Shown: positions 1 through 8,608 of the stretch, in pieces
Layout of the letters: each line of letters begins with the position of its first letter
How positions within the stretch are numbered: the stretch's first letter is position 1
Assembly (NCBI GenBank): GCA_029820995.1
Contig: JALGUG010000006.1
Span: forward strand, 1 to 41,505
Length of the DNA stretch: 41,505 nucleotides
Reading direction: 5' to 3'
Origin: Candidatus Zipacnadia bacterium
Lineage (GTDB): Bacteria > Armatimonadota > Zipacnadia > JALGUG01
Translations under genes and position numbers: made by a program
The notes under the pieces: model-generated
Told to the model about the DNA's origin: nothing
Databases searched by the model: none
The model's input: only the letters and a program-made list of their open reading frames with translations

Positions 1-2183
1 GAGGCCAGTTCGGCGGGAGTGAGTTCGGTGGAAGTGATGTAGCAAGGGAGGTTGGCCAGAACCACATGGCCGTCGGGCAGAGGATTGCCCAGACCATCCA
101 CCACGCGAACCGAAGGTCCATCCGGCAATCGGACCAAGCGGGGTGCTGCTGCCCCAGTGTTCCAGACCGCAGCCAGGCTGACGCCGGGGCGCTGGAATAG
201 GTAGCTGTGCAGCTTCTGCGGGAGCTTGAGCTTGCGAACGGGGCGGGTACCGGCGCGAAACAGGTTAGCCTGCACGGCCAGAGCGGGAAAGACCTTGCGT
301 GGCACTCCGCCCCAGTCGAAGAACGTCGCGGCCGGCGACGCGGCAGTGTTCAGCGGCTCGGGCGCGACGCGGTAGAAGAGCTTCGCGACGCCGTGGGCGA
401 AGGCAATAATGTTCAAGCGCATGAGATACTCTGCCGCGCGGCGCTCGCTGAGAGCCTGGTGTGACGCATCTCGGCCGAGCGCGGTCGGATCGGGATCGTC
501 ATCGGCCGCATAGCCGCATTCGGTGATCCAAATGGGCCGAACGGCTTTGCGGCGGACCATGGCCTCGTGGAGTGCGGCCAGGGGCAATTCATACGCCTCC
601 GGCGGTTGTCCGTCCGGAGGCAGGTGGATTGTGAAGGCCTGACACACCTGGAGGAGGCCCGTGTCCAGTACGCCCGCCGCGCCGGGTGCGTCAGGGGGCG
701 GGAGCTCGTCGGGACCGGCGCAGACCAAGCTGTCGGGCGCGGCAGTCCTGATGGCGGTCGAGGCAGCCCGGGCGAGTCGCGCATAATCTTGTGCCGAGTA
801 CAGACCGGGCGGTAGCGCGGAACTGGTGAGCGGCTTGTCCAGGACTTCCCAGGCCGGGACAACGTCGGCATAGCGATGGGCGCACCGCTCAGCATAGGCG
901 GCGAATTGGCCGATATCACGGGGCAGCAAGGCTTCTCGCGGGTCCCACGACTGCGCTCGCGGCACTCGAACCAAGGGCAGCGGGTTCTCAGCGGCACTGC
1001 CGGCCCAGTGTGAACTGGGGAAGGGGAGGCAAGCGAGGAGGTTGTAGCGGAGGCGGCGGGCGCGCTCGATCAGCGCGTCGGATTCGGAGAAGTCATAGCG
1101 CCCGGGGGCGGGCTCGACGGCCTGCCAGCGGAGTGAGAAGTCGCGCAGCCAGGTGACGCCGATACGGCGCAGGTCGGCCAGGTAGGCCTCGTCGGGGAAG
1201 CCGTGGACCAGTCCGAAGGGCGAATCGGCTCCTCCTCCGAAGCCGTCAAGGATGGCCATGCGAAGGGTTGAGGTGGAGACCTGCTCCTCGTAGTGCACGC
1301 TCAAGGTGGCTCGGAAAAAGCCGCGGCGCGGCTGCGGACGCCGGAGGAGATCTTCCCGCTGCTCATCCAGCAGGGCCGAGAGGCGATGCTCCCTGCTCTT
1401 GCCGGGGCCGAGCGGCACAGTTCCTCCGGATTGGGCGGCGAGGCGATCGTAGAAGTCCGTGACCACTAGCTCGTACTCGGCCTGGACCGGACGATCGGCG
1501 TGGTTGTGGAACCGCAGGACGAGCTCCGGCGGCTCGTCTACGAAGATGTTGCCCCGGCGGTCGGTTTCGAGGCCGCCTTCGACGAGTTGAGCGGGCCTAT
1601 AGTCGGTGGCGACTTCGCCCTGCTCCAGTTGGAAGGCGTCCAGCCACAGTTGCCGTTGCTCGTCGGCCGGTGGCAAGGGGCTGTCGGGAGCGACTTCGAC
1701 GAACACGAGGTCAGCCTGCGGCTCGAAGGCCAGGGCGAAGCGCTCCCAGGCGTCGCGTACCAGCGCCTCGCGGGAATGGCAGCGGCCGGACGGCTCTGTT
1801 GCTCGGAGGGCCACGCGTAGCGGCTCGGAACGTGCCCGCAAGTAGACGGAGAAGACATGCGGCCGGCCCGCGGCAACCGGAAGCCAGCCGCGAGTGGCGA
1901 GGGCGAGGTTGGTGCACTTGCCGTGGGTCGGGCGGGGGACGTCGGAGTAGAACGTCGGCAGCAGGTCTGCGGTCCAGTCCAAGCGGAAGCTGCAGCGGCC
2001 GTCCACTGCAGTGGTGGAAACGACTTGGCCGTACAGGTGACCGGCGCCGGGGGTGCCCCAGTGCGTGGTGCCGACCTCGAAGCTCGAGTTGGGAATCAGA
2101 TTGCCGCGTCCTGCCGGCGGGGCCTGCGTCCCCAGAGGCAGCGACAGGACGGTGGCCGCCAGCAGGCAATCAAGGAGCTTCAT
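1..2183 (-). CDS. Exported glycoside-hydrolase-like protein (TIM barrel, clan A-like), C-terminus outside window
   Basis: The frame is open from an ATG at 2183 to the window edge (727 codons, no stop), so the gene is partial at its 3' end. The start overlaps the stop of the preceding RelA/SpoT gene as ATGA. Residues 1-21 form a signal peptide (Lys, then a Leu/Ala-rich core ending near TQA). A carbohydrate-binding-like beta region follows (NLIPNSSFEVG near residue 27), then an Ig-like stretch, then a TIM-barrel-like region from about residue 330 (VTWLRDFSLRW) onward. PIWITECGYA has Glu555 at the usual nucleophile position of clan GH-A enzymes. The usual WNEP acid/base motif reads WEVLDKP (445-451), so Lys450 stands where the catalytic Glu is expected. 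The protein may be a binding or pseudo-enzyme, or use another acid. Family (GH39/GH5-like) is inference. Confidence 0.7.
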   Translation of the reverse strand, partial: MKLLDCLLAATVLSLPLGTQAPPAGRGNLIPNSSFEVGTTHWGTPGAGHLYGQVVSTTAVDGRCSFRLDWTADLLPTFYSDVPRPTHGKCTNLALATRGWLPVAAGRPHVFSVYLRARSEPLRVALRATEPSGRCHSREALVRDAWERFALAFEPQADLVFVEVAPDSPLPPADEQRQLWLDAFQLEQGEVATDYRPAQLVEGGLETDRRGNIFVDEPPELVLRFHNHADRPVQAEYELVVTDFYDRLAAQSGGTVPLGPGKSREHRLSALLDEQREDLLRRPQPRRGFFRATLSVHYEEQVSTSTLRMAILDGFGGGADSPFGLVHGFPDEAYLADLRRIGVTWLRDFSLRWQAVEPAPGRYDFSESDALIERARRLRYNLLACLPFPSSHWAGSAAENPLPLVRVPRAQSWDPREALLPRDIGQFAAYAERCAHRYADVVPAWEVLDKPLTSSALPPGLYSAQDYARLARAASTAIRTAAPDSLVCAGPDELPPPDAPGAAGVLDTGLLQVCQAFTIHLPPDGQPPEAYELPLAALHEAMVRRKAVRPIWITECGYAADDDPDPTALGRDASHQALSERRAAEYLMRLNIIAFAHGVAKLFYRVAPEPLNTAASPAATFFDWGGVPRKVFPALAVQANLFRAGTRPVRKLKLPQKLHSYLFQRPGVSLAAVWNTGAAAPRLVRLPDGPSVRVVDGLGNPLPDGHVVLANLPCYITSTELTPAELA

Positions 2184-4357
2184 GGTTGCCGTTCTTCCGG
2201 GGGCTCGGACTGCGGCGGCGCAGGCGCGCGTTCGAGCCGCCCCCACCGCATCCAGCCGCGGAACAGGAGCATCTCGATGTCGCCGGCCCATTTGAGAACT
2301 CGAGCGCAGGCGCGGACCGTCCATCCGGGCCGGCGGCCTTCCGCAGGCTTGTAGATCCGGCTGTGGCTGAAGTTGGCAAAGCGGTCCATCAGGGGGGTGC
2401 GGACCTGGATTTCCGCTGTGAGGTCAATGTCTCGGTCATCCGCGCGGCCGAGCAGATCGGCGTCAATGTGGACGGATTTGTAGCCGTCGGGGCGGTCGAG
2501 GTAGTTCACCTTAGTGGCGTTGACGCGCCGAATCACGGAGGATACAACGCGGTCAATTTCCCAGGGCGCGACGACGTAGCGGATCCCGATCTCGTCGCCG
2601 AGCTCGGTGATTTCGCGGGGCCCTCCGTTGACCCGGCCTTGTGCGCGCCACTTGTTCAGCTTGCCCCGGATGCTGTCCGGCTGCTTGACGCGGGCTTTGG
2701 GGCTACCGGGCAGGTCTTTGAGCAGCTCGGGGAGTTCCTCGCGGATCAGTTCGTCGAGGTCTGAAATGCCCGTCGGGGTGATTTGGAGCCGGCGGCGCGC
2801 TCTCTCTTCGGCCAGTACCCGCCTGATGTCGAGCAGGCGAGAGCAGGTCCACGTGACGATCCCGATGGCGAGGCAAAGCAGGGCCAGCACGACCCGGTCG
2901 TGGGGCGCCAGCGGAGGCGGCGCCTTGGCATACAGAAACAGCGAGGCGACAAGTGAAGCGGCGGCTCCGGCCTTGCCCAGATGCGCCAGGACGGATTCTT
3001 CGCCCAGAATGCGCGTCGGCAATTGGCTGAGCCACAGTACGACCGAGAACAGCGCGAAGGCCAGGGCGCTGATGAGCGAAAGGTTCTTCATCAGGGGCGT
3101 CTGCACCAGGACTTCCAGTGCGGCCACGCCGGCCAGGAGCGCAGTAATCAGGCTGGACTGAAAGCTGTCAATCAGCATTTCGTGGCGTTGCTGCTGGCGG
3201 GCGAGAACATCCAGCCGGACCTGGAGGCTGTCGGTGGCCAGCTCGGCGCGGCGGGCCACCGCGTCGTGATAGGCCAGGTCGCTGTCAATCTGCTTGAGGA
3301 GCGTTTCCGTGGCCAGGATCTCGTGCGCGAACAGGTCACTGGCGCCGGCCGTAGTGGGCCGTGCGGCGTCGGGGACCGGCGGTCCGAGCAGTGTGGCGAA
3401 GGTTTCGGAGTGTACCTCGAGGTTGCGCCGATTGACCGCAACAGTATTGCGCAGTTCACGCACCTGGGAGATCAGCCGGCTGAAGTCGGCAACGTCGGCA
3501 GCCTCCAGGGCCAGGCGTGCGGAGAGCTCGTCGGTGTCCTCGACGGAGACGTCGTGAAAACGCGGCTCCTTCTCTCGCTGGCGCTCGAGGATCCAATCCA
3601 CTCCTCGGTCGAGGCGCTTAGCCAGCAGCTCGGCCTGGGCGTGGATCTGGTGGTACTCGCGAGCCTCACAGGACAGCTTGTGCACGAACATCTCGGTCGA
3701 GACAAAGGGCGCGGGCTCGGGGCGGCCGGCCTCATACAGCAGAGCGTTAGCGCGTTCCTCGCCCTGCTCGGCCTCGCTAATGAGGGCGAAGTGGGCTCGG
3801 CGGCCCGCGTGCGGCTCGTAGGAAACGAGATGGCCGAGCTTGAGTCGGGCCTGGCGCGAGCGTCCCTGCGTGAGGGGGAGGTCGAGGCGCTCTGCGGAGG
3901 GCACTGTGGGCACAGTGCCGACAGGCGTCAGTCCCCAGAGAACAATGGTGTCTCCCCAGAACCGTGGGTGCTTCGGGGCGTCGAAGTCCGGGGCGACGGC
4001 AGCATGAAACTCGTTCCAGAGCTCTTGCCAGGCGTCGGTGCCGGCGTCTGCGATGTTATGGTAGACGCCGAATTGGAGGACCAGCGTGTCGCCGAAGGTG
4101 TAGGCAAAGGCCTGAGCGGGCCGCTGAGCGTCCTGGGATGAGCAAGAGATGAAGACGTCGAGGTCAACGTCGGAGCGCTCGATTGCGACCATATTGATGT
4201 CGTCGGGCGTAGCGTACCGGCTTCCGCTACAGTCGAGCTGGAAGCTCTCCACGAGCTTGGTGAGCAGGCGGAGGAACTGGTCATGGTGATCGCTCCGGGG
4301 TTGGCCCAGTGCGTGCTTATCGAAGAAGGCGTAATACAACAGGGACGGGTCCCTCAT
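2180..4357 (-). CDS. Four-TM protein with N-terminal CATRA-like region and C-terminal RelA/SpoT nucleotidyltransferase domain
   Basis: With an ATG start at 4357 the protein has 725 residues; GTG 4417 (preceded by an AAGGA/CGGAG-like site) and TTG 4438 are alternative starts. Residues 1-240 are an alpha/beta region beginning MRDPSLLYYAFFDK; about 240-400 are helical and coiled-coil. Four TM segments lie near 401-419, 425-444, 461-477 and 488-504, placing both ends on the same, presumably cytoplasmic, face. Residues about 551-673 match the RelA/SpoT synthetase fold: RVK..DSI..K (R556, K558), D.IGIR (D588), GYKSVH (Y626, H630), EIQVRT (E649) and a later conserved His (H665). The residues expected for ATP/Mg binding and pyrophosphate transfer are therefore present; there is no HD hydrolase domain. 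The N-terminal half resembles CATRA conflict-system proteins from memory, not from a search. Possible products are (p)ppGpp, (p)ppApp or pyrophosphorylated tRNA. Confidence 0.75.
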   Translation of the reverse strand: MRDPSLLYYAFFDKHALGQPRSDHHDQFLRLLTKLVESFQLDCSGSRYATPDDINMVAIERSDVDLDVFISCSSQDAQRPAQAFAYTFGDTLVLQFGVYHNIADAGTDAWQELWNEFHAAVAPDFDAPKHPRFWGDTIVLWGLTPVGTVPTVPSAERLDLPLTQGRSRQARLKLGHLVSYEPHAGRRAHFALISEAEQGEERANALLYEAGRPEPAPFVSTEMFVHKLSCEAREYHQIHAQAELLAKRLDRGVDWILERQREKEPRFHDVSVEDTDELSARLALEAADVADFSRLISQVRELRNTVAVNRRNLEVHSETFATLLGPPVPDAARPTTAGASDLFAHEILATETLLKQIDSDLAYHDAVARRAELATDSLQVRLDVLARQQQRHEMLIDSFQSSLITALLAGVAALEVLVQTPLMKNLSLISALAFALFSVVLWLSQLPTRILGEESVLAHLGKAGAAASLVASLFLYAKAPPPLAPHDRVVLALLCLAIGIVTWTCSRLLDIRRVLAEERARRRLQITPTGISDLDELIREELPELLKDLPGSPKARVKQPDSIRGKLNKWRAQGRVNGGPREITELGDEIGIRYVVAPWEIDRVVSSVIRRVNATKVNYLDRPDGYKSVHIDADLLGRADDRDIDLTAEIQVRTPLMDRFANFSHSRIYKPAEGRRPGWTVRACARVLKWAGDIEMLLFRGWMRWGRLERAPAPPQSEPPEERQP

Positions 4358-4559
4358 GGCGCTCGGGTTCGGCACACCCTCATGGTCGTCCGGTACTGGC
4401 GGCGACTTCTTCCGCACACACCGGGCTCCGTCCTTCAAGCGGGCGGAGGGCCTGTGGGCTCAGATCGCTGCGCCGGCACAAGATCGGCTCCGCCTCGCGG
4501 CCGGCAGAGACCGCGACGAGCGGAGCCGGTACGGGCTCTGAGGCGGCGAGGCTCTTGGA

Positions 4560-4958
4560 TCAAGAGGGCGTCTCGCTGCCGTAGATCATGCGCTGAAACA
4601 CGGTGCGCAGCGGCTCGGGCGCCTGCGGCGGGAGGTCGAACTTGTCCGCCGAGTTGTCGGCCGCGGCGGCTTGCGCAGGCTTGAGGTTGAGGCCGCGCTG
4701 TCCGGCCTCGAGGGGCCGGAGGGCTTGACCTGTCGCGTTGGCCACCGCCTGCGCCAAGCACTCGACACTCTCCCGCGCCTGCTTGAGCGCAGCGACGTCA
4801 TGGATCGGGACCGCCCGGTACTGGGCTAGCTTCGCGTCGGCATCCTCGAACAGCGGCGTGAGCCGCTCCCAATCCCCCGGGGAGAGCTCAGCGGCAGTCA
4901 AGTCTGCGAGCATCGCTTGCACGCGCCTGCCATAGCGATCAGGAGATCCGGGCATCAT
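4560..4958 (-). CDS. Small helical protein, possible CATASP-like partner of the RelA/SpoT membrane protein
   Basis: The ATG at 4958 (or the adjacent one at 4955) follows a strong Shine-Dalgarno, AGGGGAGG (4963-4970 on the complementary strand); a longer frame from a TTG at 5039 has no such site and is rejected. The 132-residue product has no signal peptide or TM segment. Residues about 9-75 look like a helical bundle with the pattern L.DLTAAELSPGDWERLTPL, followed by a Pro/Ala-rich linker and a short C-terminal helix (PEPLRTVFQRMIYG). The L-P-x-x-W-E spacing and the position directly before a CATRA-like gene recall the CATRA-associated small proteins (CATASP); this is inference from memory. 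It could act as a regulator or antitoxin of the adjacent RelA/SpoT effector. The gap to the next gene is about 120-200 nt, depending on that start. Confidence 0.65.
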   Translation of the reverse strand: MMPGSPDRYGRRVQAMLADLTAAELSPGDWERLTPLFEDADAKLAQYRAVPIHDVAALKQARESVECLAQAVANATGQALRPLEAGQRGLNLKPAQAAAADNSADKFDLPPQAPEPLRTVFQRMIYGSETPS

Positions 4959-5144
4959 GATGCCTCCCCTGGCTGCATATGTCTCATAGAACGTTCCCCG
5001 CGCTGCGAATGCTACAGGTTTTCCGCATTTTTGGGGCAAAATCCTGCCTGGGCCGGGGGAATCAGGGGAGGACAGCCGGCGCGCGAAAGTGACGCCGAAA
5101 GGGGATAGCCGGCGCGAAGAGTGTGGCAGTCGGTGGTGCCGGAG

Positions 5145-5270
5145 TCAGCGGATGGGGGGAATGATTGTGGGTGTGCGCGGTCCGGGCGGCTCGCGGTCAG
5201 CGATGAGGACTAAAGCCAAGACCGCAGCAACGACGAAGGCAAGACCGAAGGCGGCCGAAATCCAGTCCAT
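5145..5270 (-). CDS. 41-residue single-pass membrane peptide
   Basis: A very short frame begins with ATG at 5270, only 3 nt after the TAG of the preceding Cys-cluster gene, and ends with TGA at 5145-5147. An AGAAGGGA stretch lies upstream at Shine-Dalgarno distance. The product starts MDWISAAFGLAFVVAAVLAL, giving one hydrophobic helix at about residues 3-24, followed by a charged DRE and a Pro-rich tail ending PPIR. Tight coupling and a clean hydrophobic helix argue for a real gene. The composition suggests an anchor or a regulatory micro-peptide of the surrounding membrane proteins; toxin-like activity is possible but nothing shows it. Confidence 0.55.
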   Translation of the reverse strand: MDWISAAFGLAFVVAAVLALVLIADREPPGPRTPTIIPPIR

Positions 5271-5273
5271 CGG

Positions 5274-5780
5274 CTATTGTCCCTTCTCGAGCTGTTCGAA
5301 CTTCTCGAAGGATGAGGTGACAGAGCCCTGGCCGCTCGGGACCGGGGTCTGGTGCGCCATGAAGTCGCGGAGCAGGGCCTGGAGAAAGCGCGGGCAGTAA
5401 CGTTGCTTATCGCGGCGCAGGCAGACGGCGGCCTGATGCTCCAGGGGAACCGGTTCGCCCACGGGCTGCCCCTCGTCGTCGGTCTTCCCGGCGGCGAAGC
5501 AGGAATGCATTTGGCTGGGCCAGAGCTCGACGACATCGGGCTGCATGTCCAGGCCGAGGTGAGGACAGTGGGACCAGGCCTGCGTGGGCATTCTGCTGCG
5601 TGCGTACTCGATGGGATCGCAGGGCTCGCCGTCCGTGTCGGCCGCGGCGCCCGCGGCGTGACCGAGATGGGATAGGCTCTCCAGCAGGCCAAAGGGAATC
5701 TCGGCGACAATGGCCGGCGGGACGTACGGGCGCTTCTTGCGGGTGGATTTGCGGGCCCCCAGATGAGCTAGTCCAAACAT
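5274..5780 (-). CDS. Cys-cluster protein of unknown function, probable metal binding
   Basis: The ATG at 5780 is preceded by GGAGG at good spacing. The 168-residue protein is soluble. Its core is a spaced cluster: C72 in HCPHLGLDM, C94 in SQMHSCFA, C120 in LEHQAAVCL and C129 in RYCPRF, with H115 nearby. This arrangement of CP.LGL, S..H.C, EHQ...CL and .CPR is a pattern I recognise from zinc-ribbon-like regions of Chloroflexi and related proteins, without an assigned function. The N-terminus is basic (RKSTRKKRP). It lies between the TPR gene (133 nt upstream) and the 41-residue membrane peptide (3 nt downstream), so it probably belongs to the same transcript. Zinc binding is inferred. Confidence 0.7.
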   Translation of the reverse strand: MFGLAHLGARKSTRKKRPYVPPAIVAEIPFGLLESLSHLGHAAGAAADTDGEPCDPIEYARSRMPTQAWSHCPHLGLDMQPDVVELWPSQMHSCFAAGKTDDEGQPVGEPVPLEHQAAVCLRRDKQRYCPRFLQALLRDFMAHQTPVPSGQGSVTSSFEKFEQLEKGQ

Positions 5781-5913
5781 GTGGTCCTCCGCACGGAGTC
5801 CAAGTAATCACTGGGATTATCGGCAATCGGCGCGGGGACTTGAGGGGATTGCAGGTGTTTTTCTCAGCAGCAGGGAGGACCGGCGACCAGGAGGAGGCCC
5901 GAGCAGAGGCGCG

Positions 5914-8286
5914 CTACATCTGGAGCGCAGCCTTGCGTTGGCGATAACGGGTGATGCGGGCCCTCTGGGCCAGCGCCCGTCGGAACAGGCTGGAGTCGGT
6001 GGCGATGGCCCAGTCGGACGTGTCGTAGGTGTCGTCGAAGACGAAGATGGGCCCGGCGGGAACCGGGCTGACGCTCATGGCGACGCGACGCGGATCGAGT
6101 GGACGCAGCGCCATCTCGGTGTCGTTGTACTCGGCCTTGGCGTGCTCCTTGGCTTCCATCAGGCCGGACATGATTTCGTACTGGCGCTCGCCCCAGGCAC
6201 CGCCCACGCGGCGCATCATCTGCCAATGGGCGAGGGCAGATTGCACGTCATCTTCCTGGTTGCGGAACAGGTATGCAAGCCCGATGTTGTTGTGCAGGAT
6301 CGGGTTGCGATTGTCGCGGGACACAGCTTCCTTGAAGCAGTTAATGGCGGTGGTAAGCAGGCGCAGGGCTTCGCGGCGCATCTCGTCGCGCTTGGTGTCG
6401 GTGGTGAGTGTGACGGCGCGGGCGGAAGTTTGCAGGGTCTTGGCACGTTTGGCATGAACCAGGGCCAGAGCGTTGTGGGCCTCGACGCTGCCCTCCTGGT
6501 GGATGAGCTTTCGGAAGGCCTGGACGGCGGTTTCGAAGTCGTCCAACTGATAGGCGACCATGCCGCAGTTGCAGATGGCGTCGTTGAAACCGGGATCGAG
6601 CTCGTAGGCGGCCTTGAAGGCCCGCATGGCTGCTCGCAAGTGGTCCCTGGCTTCCGGAGGCAGACCGTCTACGGGGGCATCGTGCTCCTTGCGGAGGTGG
6701 GTGGCGTGGTCGGCGTGAGTGCACCCCAGCGCAAAGTGGATTTCCGGCCGATCACCCAAGACACGCAAGGCCGCTTCGAAGTGCTGCTCCGCCTCCTCGT
6801 ACTCCATTCGGAGGTAGTGGTAAAGGGCCAGATTGACTGTGATCTCGGCGGACGGCTTTTCGGAACGGTTCTGTGCGGCCTCGAACAGCCGAAAGGCTTT
6901 GTAGAGCTCGGTGTACATGATCTGGCGGTCGCGGGGGTGCATATCGGGGCCGTAGTTGCTCAGGGCCGCGATCAGCCGAGCCAATCCCAGTCCGAAGAGC
7001 ACGGCGGCATCCTGGGGGCGCTCCTTCTGCAGGTGTTCCAGGATCTGGACGCCCTCATCGGCTCGGTCGGAAAAGGTAAGAGCCAGAGCGTAGTTTCGGG
7101 CGGCCTCGGAGTTGTCCGGCTGTACCTTGAGGGCCTGCGCGAAGCACTCGGCGGCCTGTTTCCGTTCGCCGGTCTCCCAGTAGTAGCAGCCCATGTTGAT
7201 GTGCACGGAGGCACGGTCGCGGCCGAGCTCGAGCGCGGTCTTCTGGTCGGCAAGCGCGGCGCCGAACTCGCGAACCTCGAAGTGGGTGAGTGCCGCATTG
7301 TGCCATGCGGCGAGATTGCGGTCGTTGAGGGAGATGGCCTCGCGGAATTGACGGAGCGCGGCGTCCCACTCGCGATAGGCCAAGTAAGCCAGGCCCAGCG
7401 CCACATGGACGCGGTCCACACCGGGGCTCAGCGCTGCCGCGCGGCGGAGTGTGTCCCGACCGGCCTGGAGATTACCGGTGATCAGCAGCAGCACGCCGAG
7501 GTTCAACTGAGCCTTGGTGCTGAGCGGAGCCAGTGCGGCCGCGGTGGCAGCGCCGTCCAACGCGCGGCCCACGTCGCCTTCACGGAAGTCTACCAGGGCG
7601 AGGTTGGACTTGGCACTGGCATAGCCGGGATTGGTCTCGAGGGCGCGCACCAGGCTGTCGCGAGCGGTCTGCAGGTCGCCGCGGTGCAGGGCGTACACGC
7701 CGCGGTTGTTGTGCGCCAGAGCGGAATCGCAGTCGGACAGGAGGGCCGCGGCCTTGGTCTCGACGGTGGCGCCGTCGAGGTGATAGAGATTGGCCAGATT
7801 GAAGACCGCCTCTTCGGATCCGCTTTGGGCAGCCTGGACGAAGGTGGCCGCAGCGGGGGCGGTACGTCCGGACAGAGCATAGGCGACGCCGAGGTTGTTG
7901 CACACGGCCGGGGCGGTGGACCCTTCAGCGGCGGTGAGGGCGGCGCGCAGTTCCTCGGCAGCAGGGCCATCCTCCTCGGCCAGCAGGTATGACACACCCA
8001 TCAGCGCGCGAAGCTCGGCGCTGTCGCCATCGTCCTTGAGACGCTTCTGGATCTGGTCGCGGGCCTTATGCAGAGCTCCGGCCAGCACAGCCTCGCTGTG
8101 GCCGATGAGGAAGTCGAGCCAGTGGAGGCGCAAGAAGGTCAGGAGCTGACCAGGGACAGTGGCCACGATGGCGCCAAACAGCGCTCCGCCCAGCGTGGCG
8201 ATGGCGACCGACCACCAGGGCGTATGCAGAAACCACCGGGCGTAAGCGAATCCGAGAGCTGCCAGACAGAGGGTTGCGAACACCAC
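5914..8286 (-). CDS. Membrane-anchored TPR-repeat protein, first gene of the RelA/SpoT-associated cluster
   Basis: The protein has 790 residues from GTG at 8286. No ATG is in frame; the frame stays open about 45 codons further upstream through a basic stretch (KWVDRARRRRRG) to a TGA, so a non-standard upstream start is possible. Two hydrophobic helices lie near residues 3-20 and 25-45. From about residue 85 to 700 the protein is a long series of degenerate 34-residue TPR units (for example LAHNNRGVYALHRGDLQTAR and AWHNAALTHFEVREFGAAL), likely a dozen or more. The C-terminal 70 residues hold an acidic segment (FVFDDTYDTSDW) and a basic end. The basic N-terminus and two helices suggest that the TPR superhelix is cytoplasmic. 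TPR proteins scaffold complexes; here it may present ligands to the RelA/SpoT protein. No caspase domain was seen. Confidence 0.85.
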   Translation of the reverse strand: MVFATLCLAALGFAYARWFLHTPWWSVAIATLGGALFGAIVATVPGQLLTFLRLHWLDFLIGHSEAVLAGALHKARDQIQKRLKDDGDSAELRALMGVSYLLAEEDGPAAEELRAALTAAEGSTAPAVCNNLGVAYALSGRTAPAAATFVQAAQSGSEEAVFNLANLYHLDGATVETKAAALLSDCDSALAHNNRGVYALHRGDLQTARDSLVRALETNPGYASAKSNLALVDFREGDVGRALDGAATAAALAPLSTKAQLNLGVLLLITGNLQAGRDTLRRAAALSPGVDRVHVALGLAYLAYREWDAALRQFREAISLNDRNLAAWHNAALTHFEVREFGAALADQKTALELGRDRASVHINMGCYYWETGERKQAAECFAQALKVQPDNSEAARNYALALTFSDRADEGVQILEHLQKERPQDAAVLFGLGLARLIAALSNYGPDMHPRDRQIMYTELYKAFRLFEAAQNRSEKPSAEITVNLALYHYLRMEYEEAEQHFEAALRVLGDRPEIHFALGCTHADHATHLRKEHDAPVDGLPPEARDHLRAAMRAFKAAYELDPGFNDAICNCGMVAYQLDDFETAVQAFRKLIHQEGSVEAHNALALVHAKRAKTLQTSARAVTLTTDTKRDEMRREALRLLTTAINCFKEAVSRDNRNPILHNNIGLAYLFRNQEDDVQSALAHWQMMRRVGGAWGERQYEIMSGLMEAKEHAKAEYNDTEMALRPLDPRRVAMSVSPVPAGPIFVFDDTYDTSDWAIATDSSLFRRALAQRARITRYRQRKAALQM

Positions 8287-8492
8287 GAGACCGCGCCGGC
8301 GACGACGGGCACGGTCAACCCATTTGCGAGGTCGTCGGCTCTTAGAAGCCTGGGCGGGATAGACCCACTGCGCGTCAGCCGTTCCCAGCGAGAATCACCA
8401 CTTTCGCTCTCGGATCAGGGCACAACCCACAAGCGACCCCCACAGCCGTCGGGACGCCGTCACGTACATAACAAAACGCGGCCGCGAGTTCT

Positions 8493-8520
8493 CGTATAGA
8501 GGCCCCGCGCCCGCCGTCAA
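8493..8520 (-). promoter_or_regulatory. Sigma70-type promoter for the minus-strand cluster
   Basis: Read on the minus strand, TTGACG (8520-8515) and TATACG (8498-8493) are separated by 16 nt. Transcription would begin near 8486 and give a leader of about 200 nt before the GTG of the TPR gene. It is the only good promoter seen upstream of the cluster. Confidence 0.65.
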
Positions 8521-8608
8521 TAGCTCCCGAACAAGGTCCAGTAAGTGTATACCCTAAAAGGGCGACAGGTGAAACGTTGGGGGCAGCAAAAGTGAGCGCC
8601 GGTCGGCT

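Noticed and set aside
5781-5913. GATAAT as a promoter for the Cys-cluster gene
   Set aside because: No matching -35 is found at the right distance (CTCAAG only).
5779-7992. 737-residue open frame on the plus strand
   Set aside because: It is antisense to the TPR gene, which has clear repeats; the frame is open because of high GC and codon bias.
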